Origin: Methylococcaceae bacterium TMED69
GTDB lineage: Bacteria > Pseudomonadota > Gammaproteobacteria > Ga0077536
Direction: 5' to 3'
Length of the DNA stretch: 35,459 nt
Assembly: GCA_002170535.1 (NCBI GenBank)
Contig: NHDW01000006.1
Location: forward strand, 74,105-109,563
Shown here: in pieces, positions 7,101-16,800 of the stretch
Layout of the letters: the number at the start of each line of letters is the position of its first letter
How positions within the stretch are numbered: position 1 is the stretch's first letter
Translations under genes and position numbers: made by a program
The notes under the pieces: generated by a model
The model's database searches: none
The model's input: only the letters and a program-made list of their open reading frames with translations
Told to the model about the DNA's origin: nothing

Positions 7101-9462
7101 CGGTGACTTTCCATTGGCCTGTTCTGTGTCTAAATTGTGGAAACGATGTTCCGTTATCGAACTTTCCGTCGGCGGTAACTGAAACGTTTATGAAGCCCGA
7201 GCCATTGCCATTAACATGCGATTTTGTTCCAGATCCTGGTGCGCCTGTTCCTGTTGTTCCAGCCGCTAGGTTTAAAGTATACAAATCTGCGCCGTTGACT
7301 TCTAATATTAAAGAATTAGCGTTTGCATTTCCAAAAGAGTTTACAGGATAATTTGTTACGTTAGAAGGAGAAGTAATATCTGCTGCTACATCTTCGTTTA
7401 GATCTCCAATTAAGTCTGTTGAACCATTAATGACCGCGGCTCTATAGTTGTTACTCGATGTGGCTGTTGAATATGTTCCGTTAACATCAACTGCTGAAGC
7501 AATTCCTGCAGATGCAGCAACACTTGTATATGCTGGTGTTGCCGATGATTGATCGTTGCTAGTCCCAAAAGAAAGCCTAGCCTCTACTCCATCTGTGTTA
7601 ACATCGATATCGTCTAAATCTGGAGCGGGTGTTGGCACTAACAGTTTTAATACTTCGTTAAATCGATCTACAGCAGTACCGGTCGGAGTTGTTGCTGTAA
7701 AATCCGTAAAAAGCCCGTCAGTATATACATCATCACCTGCTTCTGCTGCACCAATGACATTGTCTGTTCCTGGCAGATTGCTGATTAAAACCTTTTTTGT
7801 AGAATTGTCAGTTACGTCCTCGATGACAACATAATCAGAAGTTGAAGCAGTAGAACCCAGTGCTGAAAGTTCATTTACATCCAAGCTAAAGTCGACGCCT
7901 GTGAGTGCAAGCCCGATTCCAGCCGTATACTGTGTATCTGTGTTTGTATCGGTAGAAGTAATCACGAATTCGTTTTCCGAACCAGTTGTGATGGAAACAT
8001 TCGCGCCGGCCTTAAGGTAAACGTTCATGTTGTTCCCTTCAACAGACACACCCTTTCCTTTTATTTCTTCTGAATTTACAGTGATTGTTGTCGAAGATGT
8101 CGCATCTCCAAGCTTAAATGTTCCGCCACCGGCGATTCCATCTCCAGCCACGATTTCTAACGTATTGCTTCCTTGGGCAGCCTGTCCTGCAGTATTGCCA
8201 TAATCTATTTTTATTTTTCCTGCGTCAATAACCAACCCTCCAGATCCTTTTAGATCTGCAGAGATTGTTGCAGAAGAAACACTTATTCCGTTTCCGCCGG
8301 TTAAAACAGACTCGTTTGTCAGCTGACCATCTGAAGCTAAAACAACGTATTGAGCATCTGCAGGTGCCCCGCCAACTGAGAGATCATTGATTGACACCTT
8401 CTTAATTGCGCTAGCGTCTGCGTCGTAAATCATGACCTGATCGTTTGCAGGATCTACGGTTGTTGTGGACAGGCTATTAATATCAACTTGTAGAACCCCG
8501 GCTGATGAATTGAGCCCTGTGACTGAACTGGTTCCGCGGATTGCATCGACAAAATCAGAGACTGACTCTTTTTTTGTTGGGTCTCCGAATGCAGACTCGT
8601 CTGAGAATGCTATATAGTCCTCTGAAGGGTTTATCACTGCTCCGCTCAGGTTTCCGATGTCGACATATAGCCTTCCGGAAGATTCTCGTATACCTGAGTT
8701 TCCATATGATGTCCCTGCAACGGCATATTCCATTAAATCCTCAAATTTTATCTTTTTGGTGATATTAGAATCATTGCCATCCGTTACTGCAAGGTAGTTA
8801 TCGTCATCAAAATCCGAATCTGTTAAAGTCGAAGATATAGAATTTATGTCAATTCCGCCACTCCCACGAACATCTGAAACTGTTACTTTTTTAAGTGCCG
8901 CTGCTGTTACGTCATATATTAATATTTGATCGTTTGTCGCAATTGCAGCAGCTGTTGACGTTCCGTTAATGTCAATTTCAAGCTCTCCCGTAGAGGATTT
9001 TAATCCTCCTCCGGATTTTAAATCTAAACTGATTGTTTTGGCAGATGCTCCATCGTACGTTGTGCCAGAAGAAAAATCTATTCCGTTTCCTGCTGTTAGT
9101 GCATTATTTGAAAATCCACTTGCTGCTATTTGAATTGATCCATTTTCGTTATGTGTTAGTGTGATGTTGCTACCGGCTCTTAGATAATCTGTACCGTCAA
9201 CCAGTTTTGTTAAAGACCCAGAAAATCCCTGAGGAGCATAAATTATAGAACCTGTAATTGCTCCTGTAACCAGAAAGTCGCTATGAAAACGGCTGTCCGT
9301 CATGCCGACTTGAAAAGTATTTGGTGCTATTACTCTTTTGACATCCCCTGTACGGTTTTTTCTCATTACCAAAAAGTCCGATTTTTTTAACTCATCGATG
9401 GTAACGGCATTTTGTCTTATGACCGGGTTAAGCTGGGATTTTTTTGATTTGTAATCAGACAC
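4186..9462 (-). CDS. Giant tail-fibre protein, 1758 aa, with internal tandem duplication
   Basis: The start is GTG at 9462, preceded by TAGGAT; the nearby ATG at 9469 is out of frame. Residues 1-115 look like a virion-attachment region (SGSLTKLVDGTDYLRAGSNI). Residues about 160-570 hold at least five repeats of the pattern V/I-D-I/V-N ... D-x-x-x-I-x-D ... K-K-x-x-x-x-D-L, for example near 162, 204, 268, 325 and 526. Residues about 613-1180 and 1180-1758 are two diverged copies of one large module. Both carry RNGWNYARVxH, a W-x-x-D or W-I-N-D phrase, HNTGLxVY, and a C-terminal NxGCxxGSxDxSL. The gene lies between the LamG protein and the 333-aa protein. Its size, repeats and position indicate a long fibre for host recognition. 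I recognise no enzymatic motif. Confidence 0.85.
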   Translation of the reverse strand: MSDYKSKKSQLNPVIRQNAVTIDELKKSDFLVMRKNRTGDVKRVIAPNTFQVGMTDSRFHSDFLVTGAITGSIIYAPQGFSGSLTKLVDGTDYLRAGSNITLTHNENGSIQIAASGFSNNALTAGNGIDFSSGTTYDGASAKTISLDLKSGGGLKSSTGELEIDINGTSTAAAIATNDQILIYDVTAAALKKVTVSDVRGSGGIDINSISSTLTDSDFDDDNYLAVTDGNDSNITKKIKFEDLMEYAVAGTSYGNSGIRESSGRLYVDIGNLSGAVINPSEDYIAFSDESAFGDPTKKESVSDFVDAIRGTSSVTGLNSSAGVLQVDINSLSTTTVDPANDQVMIYDADASAIKKVSINDLSVGGAPADAQYVVLASDGQLTNESVLTGGNGISVSSATISADLKGSGGLVIDAGKIKIDYGNTAGQAAQGSNTLEIVAGDGIAGGGTFKLGDATSSTTITVNSEEIKGKGVSVEGNNMNVYLKAGANVSITTGSENEFVITSTDTNTDTQYTAGIGLALTGVDFSLDVNELSALGSTASTSDYVVIEDVTDNSTKKVLISNLPGTDNVIGAAEAGDDVYTDGLFTDFTATTPTGTAVDRFNEVLKLLVPTPAPDLDDIDVNTDGVEARLSFGTSNDQSSATPAYTSVAASAGIASAVDVNGTYSTATSSNNYRAAVINGSTDLIGDLNEDVAADITSPSNVTNYPVNSFGNANANSLILEVNGADLYTLNLAAGTTGTGAPGSGTKSHVNGNGSGFINVSVTADGKFDNGTSFPQFRHRTGQWKVTAADMRNGWNYARVKHGSVVTNYIEWVRDPDGTTLSTSGNTLNFSGGGTTQLSGITYFSNATAQYQVAIDNNYKYVYGTGKISFTGSVGGLSSNSSFGISPINIPTITGGQDHTKQISVSQSGTVTTTGYILGGSITMGCSLAHPLKADLSNSAQTTASNILMYNISESPSDTNEIFVGEANRLQTNAFNQQTDVSGGSYNWNSAQSLVGGSAGHNTGLQVYRERLYSPKNTLNSGNFSGLSNGPGGNPNYSGITGEKTYYRKFKNTTGGNVRDLSYSIAGNGTLINHAGSVGSNDKFKLYFKMPSDGGTDTTGWLDANTQFSYNNVSDNSGCGIGSIDDSLGITNNHATFGTVEVANNEFVVAKIVAHSNWSGYLDNFSVSFGATGAVAVNNPAATLDINETTGVTAKLSFGDTLTPGSPGYSPVENTAGNAEKNENQTYTKNTSSRIYGIFGGNPASKDITGDINFDKAQSSPANAYPQYSFGAGNAHLGTLKLFVNGAEKHSIDLTSLTSFTNDFGSGGSGFPNISAVNVGKDANNLPDYRKFWRTGNYKIAYADQRNGWNYARVVHHDGTTAHNTAYVEWINDYSNPTISFSGVSVGNFAAGSTYDCSGIKYFINPTGRFDFTVANAYKYVYSPESDAISFPTTDNCTITNIAWSGDGITNSNANATSAAMPGLLTSVSDSFDDNLTIQATFTVDGGTSIPGESSEKIVTVKGDVKHPIKTGPNQTSSTSSGKILMANFTDNSTVLSEPFNGEAKRLRAGNTTYSNQAAVYTGGSFAYPWNPATNMETGDAAHNTGLIVYDGKLRSPQKVGLSGDLGDFRNVSEGGQLVSANGNPDYSSLTNSTREYIRYFQNNTGGSKTDFTVAINGTGTIVSNVTALSGNNVRVFFKLPTGAAGATGWMDMALDFATGQNGDNAGCRVGSFDSSLDATNNITFGTQSVANGEYILIKVVADKTWTGNISQIGISWT
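4189..7620 (-). repeat. Tandem duplication of a ~570-residue fibre module
   Basis: At protein level, the segment encoded by about 7620-5930 is repeated by about 5929-4189. Matching landmarks occur in the same order: EARLSFG / TAKLSFG, ILEVNGADLYTL / LKLFVNGAEKHSI, RNGWNYARVKH / RNGWNYARVVH, GITYF / GIKYF, YKYVYGTG / YKYVYSPE, NEIFVGEANRLQ / SEPFNGEAKRLR, GHNTGLQVY / AHNTGLIVY, TGWLD / TGWMD, GCGIGSIDDSLG / GCRVGSFDSSLD. The copies have diverged strongly, so the duplication is old or the copies are under diversifying selection. Boundaries are approximate. Confidence 0.85.
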
Positions 9463-9474
9463 TTTTCATTAATC

Positions 9475-12400
9475 CTATGGTTCACCAATTGTTGTGGAAG
9501 AATACGCAGACCATCCCATAGATAGGTCTGACGGGGCTGAAGCCGTGATGGCTGCTTCATCTACACTGGCTTCAACGACAGTTCCCCAGACTGTTGAACC
9601 ATCAGCGTATATTTCGTTTGATGTATTGAAAAAAGCGGTATCGTTTGCAGTTTCTACCGCAACGTCTTCCCTGTAAGGATACTGGACCTTTGATTCTGAA
9701 TCTGCGTTCTGCCTTTTGGACTCTGCTCCCGAAAGTGTGATTCCCAAGAGTTGGCTACTAATAAATTTTATTTGTACCGGTGAAGCATTAAAAACTAATT
9801 CATTTGTATTGGTGTCTCTATAAACAGTCTTTGTATCACAACTAGTTTGCATCATGTTAGAAAACTGACCGTAAGACCTACGATCAAAGACCGCCGTTAA
9901 TTTTTTCGGCAGAGCATTAGAGATTCCATATTTTGTTCCTCTTATAGAGTCTACAATGGCATGAAATGGCCGAAATTTCCCGGCTGGAGGCTTGATTCCT
10001 CCCGATTGATATGCTGCGTTTGTGTATGTATTTGATGCTCCATCTGCTTTTCCTTCATACCCTAAGACATAATGGAGCTTACTTCTTCCATTTCCAAAAC
10101 CAAGCAGTATTTTTGCGTTGTTCTCGTATGCCGATGACGCATTTAATTGGTCTAGATTTAGATCTTTAATGTCGACCAACTGTAGACCGACACCAATTGC
10201 TGCCGATCCAGGACCTCCAAAACCCGGGATGTTTGTATTTCTTACAAATCCGTCTAGAAAATCTATATAATTTAGACCGGTTTCAGAGGTGTTTGGCGAG
10301 GTGGTGCCTCCGCTCTCTGCCGGCTCGTTTAGAGGCAAAACTGCGTTGTTTTTCATAAGCACAAACCCGCGGTCTCTTGTTTCGTCCAAAGAACCTAGTA
10401 CTTTCGGAGCTGCAACATCAACGTATGCTTGGCTGTATGGCCATGTAATAGGCCAAGTTTCGTTATAACCACTAGCAGATCCCAGCGTAACCCACTCCTG
10501 ACTAGTAGTGGTCATATTGATATAAGCTGCAGAATCATGATCCCAAATCTTTTTTAAGTCATAATAAATAGAGTCTGCTTCATATTCTGTATCGCTATAC
10601 AGTCTAATATTTCTTTGCAAGGCTCCTCTAGAGCCAATTGTTCCATTACTTGCAAAGCCGTCTCTTCTTCTATCGAAATTAGGAGACAGTGCGACACCGG
10701 ACTCAAAAGCCGAATACACATAAAACGAATCTGGTGATGGCTCCTCTATTCCTTCGCCCTCATCATTGATCATTGTCAGCCCTGGATTTGTAGCTTCTGG
10801 AGGATAAATGACTGTTGTGTTTGTGTAATTTGGGCCTGGAGAAGACGCAGAAATGTATGTATCATGGATTGATCCGCTAAACTCTGACCTGTACGAAATG
10901 TCCCACTGATCATGAATCTCGTTCATGAATTCAGGAATGAGGCTTTTTGTAAATTGTGGAGTTTGATTTAGTTTTGGAGGCTTTGGCTTGGCTAGCTGCA
11001 TATATGATCCAAAAAGCCTAAATCTAACTCGACTGGTCGATACTAACTTCATAAAAGATCTGTAGTATTTTTCGCTATTAGGGGGAACGTCATGACATAT
11101 TCCAAAAATTAATTTATCCTTTGGAAGAATTATGACTGGAACTTTTGAACGTTGCGGAGTGGAATTTACCTCTATGTTAATGGTTGACCCAGCAAAAGTT
11201 GAACCAGGATAATTTGATATTGTCGTCTTAGGGCCATCCTCAGCAACGGACGGTCCGAAAGAACAGTTTGAAAAATTATGGAAGCCGCTTGATACACCTC
11301 CATCCCAAATATAGGGAAGTCGGTTGTCTGTGGCACCATTATTTTCAGGATAAGTGTATGTTCCTCCAAAAACCACTTTATCTAAAACGCATGGTTCAAA
11401 ATGTATTTTAAATCGGTTGTTGGTTGAGTGGCCTCCAGATGGCGTGCCAGACTCAGTAGAGATGTCGCCGGCTTTATAGATCCCGTCGTAATTTGATGCA
11501 GTAAGCTTATGAATTAAATTGCCTTCGAAGAATTGAGCATCTGCTCCATACGATGTTGTGTCAGTGAAATAAAACACGCTTTTTCCGACTGCTAAAAGAT
11601 CCCTATTTAAATTAAATTTATCTACATTTTTAAATAATTTTCCAGAGCCTCCATCGAATGTTCCCTGAGACGCAATTCCTGTACCTGGATCCGGTAACCC
11701 TATAAGAGGAACCGATATATCGTTTTCTAAAGGATCTGGGTACTCTTTTAGCAAAAATGCCGAAATTGAATTTGCGTATATGTTTAAATCTGTCTGTCGA
11801 GATGGCTGGGAAGGAGAAGCCTGGGGATCTAATTTGTTTAATTTATCTTGGACCGCTAGTTCTACATCGTCAATCTCGACTATTAATTTTTCCAACAAGA
11901 ATGGTCCACTTATAAATTCACTAGCTAATACTGCCTGGCCAGAAGATGCATCATACTTTTTGTCTGTTGGGAACCCAAACATCGACGTTACGATTCCGAT
12001 TGAATTGTAATAATTATCAGGATAAAGATTTAAACCAGAGTCTTCGTAAGCGGCGATTGTTTTTACTATTCCTGGTGAGATTGCACACTGTCCATCCAAA
12101 TATGTTTGTTCTGACGTGTCTTTTCCAGTGTATGTGTAAGCCTGACGTGCCTCGAACCTGCTATTTGAAAAATTGTAATACGCCATGTGTGTAACATCAC
12201 CACCTAAAGCTGTTTCGCCAGTGGCATAAGACGAACCAAGAGTTAAATCAGACCCATCCTCCTGATACATCTCAATAAATATTTGATGTTTTGATTCTAA
12301 GGATTGGCTGTGAAAACGCCTTGCATGGTGCCCTGTATAGGATGTTCCTGTTAAGTGGAATTGAGAACCAGATGAATCTAAGGTCTTACAGTCATAAAAC

Positions 12401-13830
12401 GCCGGAAGTGTGGGTCGATCATTTCTTTCATAAAATTCATCGTATACACTATTTTCGGAAACCGGCTCGATAGATGCTGTGTGGGTGTTTCCTGGATATA
12501 TATAATTGTGGATGTTAAAGGCGTCGTCTGTAACAGAAACTATGTGTTGACCAAGATGATGAGGGTCTGATTCGTCTCTACCTAAAGGATCTTCTATAGG
12601 GACATCAAGCTTTCCGTCGACATAAAAGTTGTATACAAAATTGGCCAACAACGGATCTTCTGTGTTAAGTTTTGTTGGATAATTTACACTTCCTTTTGTT
12701 GAATCTACTGGCAAAGTTGACTCATCGAATCTGATTTTGTGATCACCCTTTCTAGTATGGTCAATTCCGTGTAGTTGAGTCGGGAAAAAACCTTTATCAT
12801 CCATTTCTCTAATTTTTGCGCGGCGGGGTATGTTTAAAAATCCGGATTTTAATGTAAAATCGCCTTTTACTGAAGCTCTATAGAGGTATTTAAGTGAATT
12901 GTCTGATAGATTTACTATATCTGTACCTTGAAAAATTGCCAATTCACAAATTGCGCCATCTAGACCTCCGATGGTTAGCGCGCCGGTCCCAGAATCGGCT
13001 CGTCCCGAACCATATCCAAAGAACAGCTTTGCCGAATCTATTGGAGCGGGGTGGGCGCCCTGTGTCCTGATTGTCCGATCGGCTGCATCGTCTCCGTACA
13101 CCGTAGGAGAAGCTAGAGAAAAAGCTGAACCGTTCACAAAAATTTGCGGTGTTTTCCCGTGTGTATTTGCAGAATTTGTATTTGCTCCAGTTAGAGGACC
13201 AAGTGTGCCGACTCCGTCGGTTGCACAAATTTGAGGAATATAAATTATAAAATGGTTCCACCCTAAAGAAATAGTATTGGCGGTTTTTACTTCCCACCAT
13301 GTATCGTTTAGTCCATAAAACCTTATCCCAAACTGCCCCGGGGTTGTTGGTGACACGCCGTTACTGAAGACCGTCCACTTTCTTCTTCTTGTTGATTCTG
13401 GATCAGTCGAATCTTCCCACGCATATTCTAGATAACAATTTCCTCCATTTGTATGACTGGCATGTGCATGCTTATCTATTCTGGCCCAAAAAGAAATTAG
13501 TAAACCCTGGTTTGGTAGAAGCTCATACGGACCTTCACCCGGTGCTCCGGTTTCGGGATTGTAAAAGAATATGTTATTTTCATTTATTGGAGTATCGGGA
13601 AGCTCAAAAGATCGAAATGGAAATTTTACATCTGGGCTATCAGCAGTCGCTCTGAGTGAAACATTTCTTAGGGTAGTTGTGGAAGATTTGTTAGCAATAT
13701 AAGGCTCATCGGCCCCTGCTTGGACATATACTCTTAGAGAATTTCTGTAATCGTATATTCCAGTTGCCCGATAATATCTTCCGTCCTTTAAAATATTATA
13801 TTTGGTTCTTTCTTTTGCAAACGTTCCCAT
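9475..13830 (-). CDS. Large tail structural protein with LamG-like lectin domain, 1451 aa
   Basis: The start is set at ATG 13830 rather than 13869. It lies two bases after the upstream TAA and has GAGG at the right distance; the longer frame would overlap the upstream gene by 37 bp. Residues about 105-320 look like a LamG/concanavalin A-type jelly roll: LLISFWARIDK, then WTVFSNG, GWNHFIIYIP, PQIFVNGSAF, and GLDGAICELAIF near 289-300. Such domains bind sugars or proteins. The remaining 1100 residues are Tyr-, Asn-, Ser- and Gly-rich and beta-prone, without motifs I can name. No signal peptide is seen. The gene is in the baseplate-to-fibre block, between a 1130-aa structural gene and the 1758-aa fibre. 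A peripheral baseplate or receptor-binding role is inferred from domain and position. Confidence 0.8.
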   Translation of the reverse strand: MGTFAKERTKYNILKDGRYYRATGIYDYRNSLRVYVQAGADEPYIANKSSTTTLRNVSLRATADSPDVKFPFRSFELPDTPINENNIFFYNPETGAPGEGPYELLPNQGLLISFWARIDKHAHASHTNGGNCYLEYAWEDSTDPESTRRRKWTVFSNGVSPTTPGQFGIRFYGLNDTWWEVKTANTISLGWNHFIIYIPQICATDGVGTLGPLTGANTNSANTHGKTPQIFVNGSAFSLASPTVYGDDAADRTIRTQGAHPAPIDSAKLFFGYGSGRADSGTGALTIGGLDGAICELAIFQGTDIVNLSDNSLKYLYRASVKGDFTLKSGFLNIPRRAKIREMDDKGFFPTQLHGIDHTRKGDHKIRFDESTLPVDSTKGSVNYPTKLNTEDPLLANFVYNFYVDGKLDVPIEDPLGRDESDPHHLGQHIVSVTDDAFNIHNYIYPGNTHTASIEPVSENSVYDEFYERNDRPTLPAFYDCKTLDSSGSQFHLTGTSYTGHHARRFHSQSLESKHQIFIEMYQEDGSDLTLGSSYATGETALGGDVTHMAYYNFSNSRFEARQAYTYTGKDTSEQTYLDGQCAISPGIVKTIAAYEDSGLNLYPDNYYNSIGIVTSMFGFPTDKKYDASSGQAVLASEFISGPFLLEKLIVEIDDVELAVQDKLNKLDPQASPSQPSRQTDLNIYANSISAFLLKEYPDPLENDISVPLIGLPDPGTGIASQGTFDGGSGKLFKNVDKFNLNRDLLAVGKSVFYFTDTTSYGADAQFFEGNLIHKLTASNYDGIYKAGDISTESGTPSGGHSTNNRFKIHFEPCVLDKVVFGGTYTYPENNGATDNRLPYIWDGGVSSGFHNFSNCSFGPSVAEDGPKTTISNYPGSTFAGSTINIEVNSTPQRSKVPVIILPKDKLIFGICHDVPPNSEKYYRSFMKLVSTSRVRFRLFGSYMQLAKPKPPKLNQTPQFTKSLIPEFMNEIHDQWDISYRSEFSGSIHDTYISASSPGPNYTNTTVIYPPEATNPGLTMINDEGEGIEEPSPDSFYVYSAFESGVALSPNFDRRRDGFASNGTIGSRGALQRNIRLYSDTEYEADSIYYDLKKIWDHDSAAYINMTTTSQEWVTLGSASGYNETWPITWPYSQAYVDVAAPKVLGSLDETRDRGFVLMKNNAVLPLNEPAESGGTTSPNTSETGLNYIDFLDGFVRNTNIPGFGGPGSAAIGVGLQLVDIKDLNLDQLNASSAYENNAKILLGFGNGRSKLHYVLGYEGKADGASNTYTNAAYQSGGIKPPAGKFRPFHAIVDSIRGTKYGISNALPKKLTAVFDRRSYGQFSNMMQTSCDTKTVYRDTNTNELVFNASPVQIKFISSQLLGITLSGAESKRQNADSESKVQYPYREDVAVETANDTAFFNTSNEIYADGSTVWGTVVEASVDEAAITASAPSDLSMGWSAYSSTTIGEP

Positions 13831-13832
13831 TT

Positions 13833-16800
13833 TTACCTCAATAAATCCCTGTACCAATACGAGTCCCATCTTTGACCTGCTTCATCTGGCCAGCCGCAGT
13901 GCATTTCAACAGCATCAAACGGTATATCACTTAAGTTTGCCCTAGCAATTGGAGGAGCTGATGGATCTTCTTTTGAGAATCTTTGTAATCTTCCGTTTGG
14001 GTCGTTGGTAATTTTTGAAAAGACAGTTGTCGGGTTAATTCTTATTATGTTTATTTTAGATATCATTGCTGGATCTACTTCTCCAGGTCTTGGAACAACG
14101 CAGAAGAAGAAGGTATTATACGTTGAATCATTGATGATTATATTGTTTGTGAAGTTTTCAGGATTTCCAGCCTGTCCTTGTAGCTGTGAAACCCACAAGG
14201 CTGGTTGCTTTGCTTGCACATTGTTGACTTTGTACAAAATATCCTCTGATACCCATGTTTCTAATTCGTCTGACACCGGTGCCACAAATAACGGTGGATT
14301 GCTATCAGCAGTTCTAGTAAAAATATACTCAATCTGTAAATTAACATCAGATCTTATGTTGTAAATTTTTCCAGGATACCATTGAGTCCGTGTAGGATAA
14401 GAAGTTGACCATGTAAAAATCTTATCCATTGCTGAATATTCTATAAAAATTGTCTCCGTGGTGCCAGATCCTGATTGTAGTGCGGCTATTATTTCTTTAT
14501 CTAACTGAACTTCTGCTCCAGTTGTTCTGTCTATAAACTCTTGCGCAGAGAATGGATCTGGCTCGATCCACTCACCCTCTTCTAAGAAAACCTGGGGAGG
14601 ATTGTATCCATTTTTTGTTAGCTTTTCAAAATACGGGCCGATCTGTGGGGTCGCGCTAAATCCATAGGTGGTGTTTGAAATATTAGACTGCACTAACACA
14701 GCACCTGAAGACTGTGCCTCAAGGTACAGTGTAATATGACCAAATTGCTTTGGCGAACTGGTGTCGAGCGGTGATTCGTTAGTAACACTAGCAATTTTAT
14801 AAACTTGGTTGTGGTTTAATCCATAAATTGTTGAACCATCTGCTTTAAACCTTACCAAGTCTCCTACGCTAAGCTGTTGAGCAAATTCTTTTTTGACTAA
14901 TAATCTTCCGGAAGAGATACCAAAAAGCCAGTCACCTAGCATTTGAACCGTAAGCTGGTTAAACCTAGAAGATGTTGCTGCCACGCCCGTTTCATATCCC
15001 CAGTACTGAATCGGCAACGGAAAAGACTGAGCATTTGCAGGATAAGACGTATACGAGCTATCTTCATCAACTTCTCGGAGTCCGCAACTGAAAGGTATAT
15101 TGTTTGGATGGTCTAAAAATCTGCAGGAATCATCATCTCGCTCTCTTATTTGCACATAGTGCCTAATTGGCCTTGGAACCCCTAGAGGATTATTTGAATC
15201 TACTACTCCCGTAAACGCTCCGAGGGGATGTCTTTGTTGTGGAGAAAATGTAACATGCTGAGATGTAATATCAAACACCATTTGTCCCGGGCCCATTGAT
15301 CCCATCTGGGATAATTTATGATCATATGTTTCGGTATTATATAATTCAAAATATGGCTCAGATTCAGAATACTGCATTGCCTCCTGGGTCAGCAAATACT
15401 CAACTGTGTTAAATGACCCTCTAAATGAATTTATTTCATATAGAGATCCGGATATTAAGTTGATCCTTGGTTCGTGTAGACTCCATCTAACTTTTGGCTG
15501 TTCCTTGTATACAGTGTCTTTTTTGTGATGAGGATGCTGACCGTAATGCCAAACAGCGGAATCTTGCTTGTGTTTTTTAACTAGCCTAAATCCTGTTGAT
15601 TCATTAGGAAAATGTATTTGCGAATGGAAATGATTTCCAGTGTTATACCACGGATTAGATGTAAGATCGCTCACTACCGCGTTCAAAGAAGCACTTAAGT
15701 TTGACCTGGATACTTCGCCATCAGTTGCGTTCTCTGGGCCGTATGATAGATCTTCTCCATAATTGTTGTCCATGGGATCGGGGTTCCAACCCCAGTAGGC
15801 AAGAGAGATTGCCGGCATGTTTGAATAAGTTGCTAAACCAGTGCCACCTACGGACCCGGGAGAACCGAATGGGTCAATAGTCATGGCTGAAGTTGTCATG
15901 ACTGCGATATTTTCGTCATTTCCAAATACGGGTCTGTCCCAAAACTCTTTAGGTATTTCGTGTAAGCAATGTTCAAGTCCGGGATATTTTAATTTAGAAT
16001 ACTGCAACAGTGTTTGAGACCCGTATTTTCTTACATCTGACGGATCTGCTATATCATTTTGCTGACTGAGCATTTGGTGGTTCGAAAAAAACAGCAATTG
16101 CGCATATCCATTTGGATTATATCTTGCGTGGAAAACATGCGTGTCCATAAAGTCTTCTATTTCATTAAAATATAAAAGCTTCCACTTTACATAATTTATA
16201 TCACCAGATGAATTTTCATATGTCTTCCACCCAATTGCAACGTTCATATCTGATGGAACTGATTCGGAAAACCTTCCTGGTTTAAATGTTGTTTCGAAAT
16301 TTTCGAAAAAGCCTTGCCGCAGCTCGCCATTTCTCTCTGTTTTTAGGTACCTTTGAGGATGGTGTGAATTTCCATCGTTTTCGTAATTGTTAACTATTTT
16401 AAAAGTGTCAAAGGGAACATTTGGCTTTCCAGGGCCGTCGTCGGTCCCACCAGATAGAAATATTATTTCTGATGCTGGGTTGTCTTTTAAATACGAAAAG
16501 TTTATATGATTTGGAATCCAGTTTGAAACTGCAAAATTGTTTCCGGCTTCGCCTGGCTCTGTTGCAGTTACAATTAATTTAAGTCCAGATTGTGACGCAA
16601 TGATTCCAGGACATAGAGATTCCCTATTGTAAGAAGTCCCGTATTGAATGTGGTCATCTACCTCTCCATTGATAGCTTTGACAATTTTTGCTATTAATTC
16701 TGTTTCTGAAAGCTGTGAATTGTCTTCTTTTTTTGCTGCAATTGCGACCCAGTTGGCTCTAATGTTTGCATTTTCAGATGCTAATTGCGAAGGTCTTTTT

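Noticed and set aside
9475-13869. Start of the 1451-aa LamG gene at 13869
   Set aside because: That ATG lies within the upstream gene and lacks a Shine-Dalgarno. The ATG at 13830, directly after the upstream stop and with GAGG in front, fits better.
14005-14364. Plus-strand open frame of 119 codons
   Set aside because: It lies fully inside the 1130-aa minus-strand structural gene, has no convincing ribosome binding site and its translation shows no family features. Other plus-strand frames across the window, such as 26031-26441 and 1208-1582, are shadows for the same reason.
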